Positions 62,087 through 64,000 of a stretch of DNA of 64,000 bases are shown in pieces. Both the position numbers and the translations under genes were made by a program. Positions within the stretch are counted from its first letter, which is position 1. Each line of letters opens with the position of its first letter. Location: contig NZ_JAAVUS010000001.1 of NCBI RefSeq assembly GCF_018449525.1, forward strand, positions 1,177,170-1,241,169, given 5' to 3'. This DNA is from Bradyrhizobium sp. dw_78 (GTDB lineage: Bacteria > Pseudomonadota > Alphaproteobacteria > Rhizobiales > Xanthobacteraceae). The notes beneath the pieces were generated by a model. The model was not told the DNA's origin, searched no databases, and saw only the letters and a list, made by a program, of their open reading frames with translations.

Positions 62087-62242
62087 ATGATGATTTTTAT
62101 GGAGAAAATTGAGCCGCCGCCTGTGCCATTAACGGGCGACGAGGAGTTGAAGCTGAGATTAGAAGCAATCGAGAGCGAAAACCTTTGGGTTAAGAACTTT
62201 ATCGACCACTTGGCCGGCGTCGTCAGGGATATGAAGCACTGA
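62087..62242 (+). CDS. small acidic helical protein
   Basis: A 51-residue frame starting at ATG 62087 (an adjacent ATG follows at 62090) with GGAAGGG 10 bases upstream. It reads PLTGDEELKLRLEAIESENLWVKNFIDHL, a helix-rich sequence. No family recognised. The ribosome site and composition make translation plausible. Confidence 0.5.
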   Translation: MMIFMEKIEPPPVPLTGDEELKLRLEAIESENLWVKNFIDHLAGVVRDMKH

Positions 62243-62306
62243 ACGTGAAAGGCTGCCTCAGTTCCAGATCAGAAAGGAATTGCTCCAGCGTCTGGTCGTT
62301 TCCATT

Positions 62307-62642
62307 TTAGCTTTTCAATGCCGGTTCATCCGTGACCCGCGTAATCTCGACCTGGCCGGCAGGCGCCGACAGAGCACCGAATTTTGTCGTATTGGTGCAA
62401 AGTTCGTCGAGTGTTATGGCGATCGCAATGACGGCTTCGGATGCGATCTGGATGTCGGATCCTTGAATTGAGAACTTCGCTGCATCCGGATCATCGAATG
62501 GCTCGGTCGCGCCTCGGATGAGGGTTTGCAAGTCCGTACCGGTCCACCGTGCCTGCAGCAGGAGGTCATGAGCTCGTCCAAGAGCGAGCAATCGGCCTGC
62601 AATCGCGTGCTGAACATGTTCTGCGCTCGGTGCAGCGGGCGA
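62307..62642 (-). pseudogene. remnant of an HWE-type histidine kinase
   Basis: The frame reads leftward from just after the stop of the response-regulator gene: SPAAPSAEHVQHAIAGRLLALGRAHDLLL, then LIRGATEPFDDPD and ITLDELCTNTTKFGALS. These match the region between the H box and N box of HWE kinases (LMALxRAHDLL, then LHELATNAxKYGALS), but the phospho-acceptor box and the end of the ATPase domain are missing. The frame is continuous with the upstream response-regulator gene except for one TGA codon. It is about a third of a kinase and should be inactive. Confidence 0.75.
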
Positions 62643-63029
62643 TCAGGCGTGGTCCATCATATTCCGCATTTCCAGAACCATTTCGCCGGATACGAGCGGC
62701 TTTCCGAAAAACCGGCTTAGGCGCGGAATATCGCCTCCAGACGGCCTCAATTGCCCCGAAACCAGAATGATCTTGATGGGCGGCCACCGCTTGTGGACGA
62801 CATGGGCAAGCCGGAGCCCGTCCATGCTGCCGGGCATCTGGATATCGGTGAACAGCAAGGCAATATCGGATCTGGACTCGAGTATCGCAAAAGCTTCGTC
62901 GGCGTCCACGGCCTCGATCGACGTGTAGCCGGCATCTTCCACCATATCGACCGCCTGCATGCGCAAGAGAAACTCGTCTTCAACGACGAGAACAGCTCGC
63001 GCGGTTGCGGAGCGATCGATAAGCGTCAT
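62643..63029 (-). CDS. single-domain response regulator
   Basis: A 128-residue receiver domain without output domain. Start ATG 63029. The active site is complete: acidic pocket Glu17-Asp18 in VLVVEDEF, phospho-accepting Asp62 in LLFTDIQMPG, Ser91 in ILVSGQ and Lys110 in FFGKPL. Such stand-alone regulators act by protein-protein contact, often with HWE kinases in Rhizobiales. Its natural kinase partner may be the broken gene directly downstream in the same frame. In-frame codons upstream to 63122 overlap the next gene and are not used. Confidence 0.88.
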   Translation of the reverse strand: MTLIDRSATARAVLVVEDEFLLRMQAVDMVEDAGYTSIEAVDADEAFAILESRSDIALLFTDIQMPGSMDGLRLAHVVHKRWPPIKIILVSGQLRPSGGDIPRLSRFFGKPLVSGEMVLEMRNMMDHA

Positions 63030-63039
63030 CACAGCGGCC

Positions 63040-63234
63040 TCACTTGATACGTCTTCCGCCGAAGAAGCCGGCGTTGGTGGTGTTCTGCCTGATGTTGGCA
63101 GTTTCGCCCTGTTCCGCTGCATTAATGTTTGCTTTGTTGGCCGGGGTGTCCTTGGTCACCTCGACATCGTCTCCGGTCCCCTTGTGGCTGCGATTAGCGG
63201 CTGGAACGGGCGGCATCGTGTTGTGGCGAGACAT
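63040..63234 (-). CDS. small hydrophilic conserved protein
   Basis: A 64-residue protein from ATG 63234 (MSRHNTMPPVPAANRSHKGTGD). It is hydrophilic and rich in Asn/Thr/Lys, with the closing EQGETANIRQNTTNAGFF that I recognise from several Bradyrhizobium genomes. It is probably disordered. Function unknown; similar small proteins are often found near stress-related regulators. It ends 10 bases before the response-regulator start. Confidence 0.7.
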   Translation of the reverse strand: MSRHNTMPPVPAANRSHKGTGDDVEVTKDTPANKANINAAEQGETANIRQNTTNAGFFGGRRIK

Positions 63235-63248
63235 GGCAAATCCCTTTG

Positions 63249-63590
63249 TCAATCACGGGCCGCTTCCCAGCGGCCGCTGCATGCAATTCCAAGGGAGGCG
63301 CCATTCCACCTGCCCGAGCCGGCGTTGCCGTTGAGCTGGCCGCTGGCATAGACGCCCTGGATCGATACCTTCACGATGCCCTCACGCCCGATTTTACCCA
63401 TCACATCTCCGGCGCCGGAAACCCTGCCGTCGAGAACAGTGAGCGGATACTGGCTGGAAGGCTCGCAACTGCCGGTCCTGGTCTGAATTTTCACGTTCCA
63501 GAGACCATCGTAAGGCGTCTGTGCAACTGCCGGTCCTGCCAGGAGCGCGGCCGCGACGAAGCTGAAAGCGAACATTTTTCGTATCTGCAT
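63249..63590 (-). CDS. small exported beta-rich protein
   Basis: A 113-residue secreted protein: signal peptide MQIRKMFAFSFVAAALLAGPAVAQ, then PYDGLWNVKIQTRTGSCEPS, a glycine-rich middle and a C-terminal SGRWNGASLGIACSGRWEA. The WxV...GxC opening and CSGRW end are a pattern I know from several Bradyrhizobium exported proteins of unknown role. Two cysteines probably pair in the periplasm. It shares the strand with its neighbours, with 14 bases between it and the next small gene. Confidence 0.75.
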   Translation of the reverse strand: MQIRKMFAFSFVAAALLAGPAVAQTPYDGLWNVKIQTRTGSCEPSSQYPLTVLDGRVSGAGDVMGKIGREGIVKVSIQGVYASGQLNGNAGSGRWNGASLGIACSGRWEAARD

Positions 63591-63618
63591 ATTTTTATCT
63601 TTCTCCGGTAATTATTGA

Positions 63619-63861
63619 TTAGTGTACCAAACGCGCTTGTTGGACCGAGGCCCCTGAACCGCTATCGCGGAGGCAGGACGCGTCAAAGTCGGGCCAGACC
63701 TGGCTCGTGCAATTTCGGACGACGGGGCGAACGGCCAGCCGGTCCCCTTTCGGCAACGCGGCTGTTTCGCTGGCTTTCGCTTGAGGAGCCAAGGCTGGCA
63801 AAGCAATAACTGCCGTTCCCAAAAGCGAGAATATCGCTAGGGCCGTGAGAGATTTGATCAT
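63619..63861 (-). CDS. small exported protein with C-terminal cysteines
   Basis: An 80-residue protein; ATG 63861 gives a signal peptide (MIKSLTALAIFSLLGTAVIALPALA) ahead of the mature sequence. The C terminus RPVVRNCTSQVWPDFDASCLRD contains the pair Cys-x11-Cys around a conserved WP, typical of a small rhizobial exported family of unknown function. The frame extends upstream to 63912, but those residues do not look coding. It reads leftward like the two preceding small genes, so the three may form one exported-protein group. Confidence 0.7.
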   Translation of the reverse strand: MIKSLTALAIFSLLGTAVIALPALAPQAKASETAALPKGDRLAVRPVVRNCTSQVWPDFDASCLRDSGSGASVQQARLVH

Positions 63862-64000
63862 TTGGGATGCTGACTGTGGCGGGTCGCCGATCCCGCTACG
63901 CTCGGGGATCAATTGACAACAACGGCCGCGATACGAAGTTCCTCAAATGCGATCTATATTTAGACCTGATCCTATTGACGTCGATTTATTGACGTCTAGA

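Noticed and set aside
1..64000. CRISPR array or rRNA operon
   Set aside because: No regularly spaced direct repeats with unique spacers and no rRNA sequence were seen anywhere in the window.

Overview
The window looks like chromosomal DNA of a Bradyrhizobium-type alphaproteobacterium (Nitrobacteraceae). It is GC-rich. It carries the dispersed palindromic repeats typical of that genus, the Bradyrhizobiaceae small mRNA rreB, and the rhizobial acpXL-type very-long-chain fatty acid cluster. No rRNA operon, CRISPR array or intact transposase was seen. Three tRNAs are present (Tyr, Gly-TCC, Gln-CTG).

Layout. 0-7 kb: the start of rlmB (leaving the window), tRNA-Tyr, a Bug/TctC binding protein, an orphan ABC-type binding protein, cspA, rreB and tRNA-Gly, followed by a small accessory patch with a HEPN-like gene and a short-chain dehydrogenase remnant. 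7-14 kb: an HWE histidine kinase, a TonB-dependent siderophore receptor and a second orphan binding protein. 14-24 kb: an orphan lpxD, a BKACE-CaiB acyl-CoA pair, a TetR regulator, and a split acyl-CoA dehydrogenase/APH-kinase pair resembling the halves of ACAD10/11. This is followed by a membrane-protein segment bracketed by copies of the kinase gene's 3' end. 24-34 kb: housekeeping metabolism (class II DAHP synthase, dgkA, nadE, cysS, cimA). 34-46 kb: LOG, the Atm1-psd-pssA membrane group, RraA, motAB and two tandem kup potassium transporters. 46-53 kb: a rhodanese-aminotransferase-PotF run, then the leftward acpXL-fabZXL-fabF2XL-fabF1XL-lpxXL cluster. 53-58 kb: a Kir-type potassium channel, a ParB-like protein, an AhpD-like protein and a HerA-like ATPase. 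58-64 kb: a more accessory end with a NodS-like methyltransferase, tRNA-Gln, a broken integrase, a Crp/Fnr regulator, a response regulator fused in frame to a broken kinase remnant, and small secreted proteins.

How parts work together. acpXL, fabZXL, the two ketosynthases and lpxXL build and attach the very-long acyl chain of lipid A; the orphan lpxD is another lipid A enzyme. psd and pssA make phosphatidylethanolamine. The two kup genes and the Kir channel are all potassium functions. The ACAD/APH pair with its divergent TetR gene looks like a catabolic module for unusual (possibly 4-hydroxy) acyl-CoAs.

Most distinctive points: rreB with a 17-nt Shine-Dalgarno, promoter and terminator all visible; a ketosynthase-like FabF2XL with no cysteine at all; the split ACAD10/11-like pair; and the insertion flanked by a 50-bp perfect duplication of a gene end. 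Everything here was read by eye; no database search was run.
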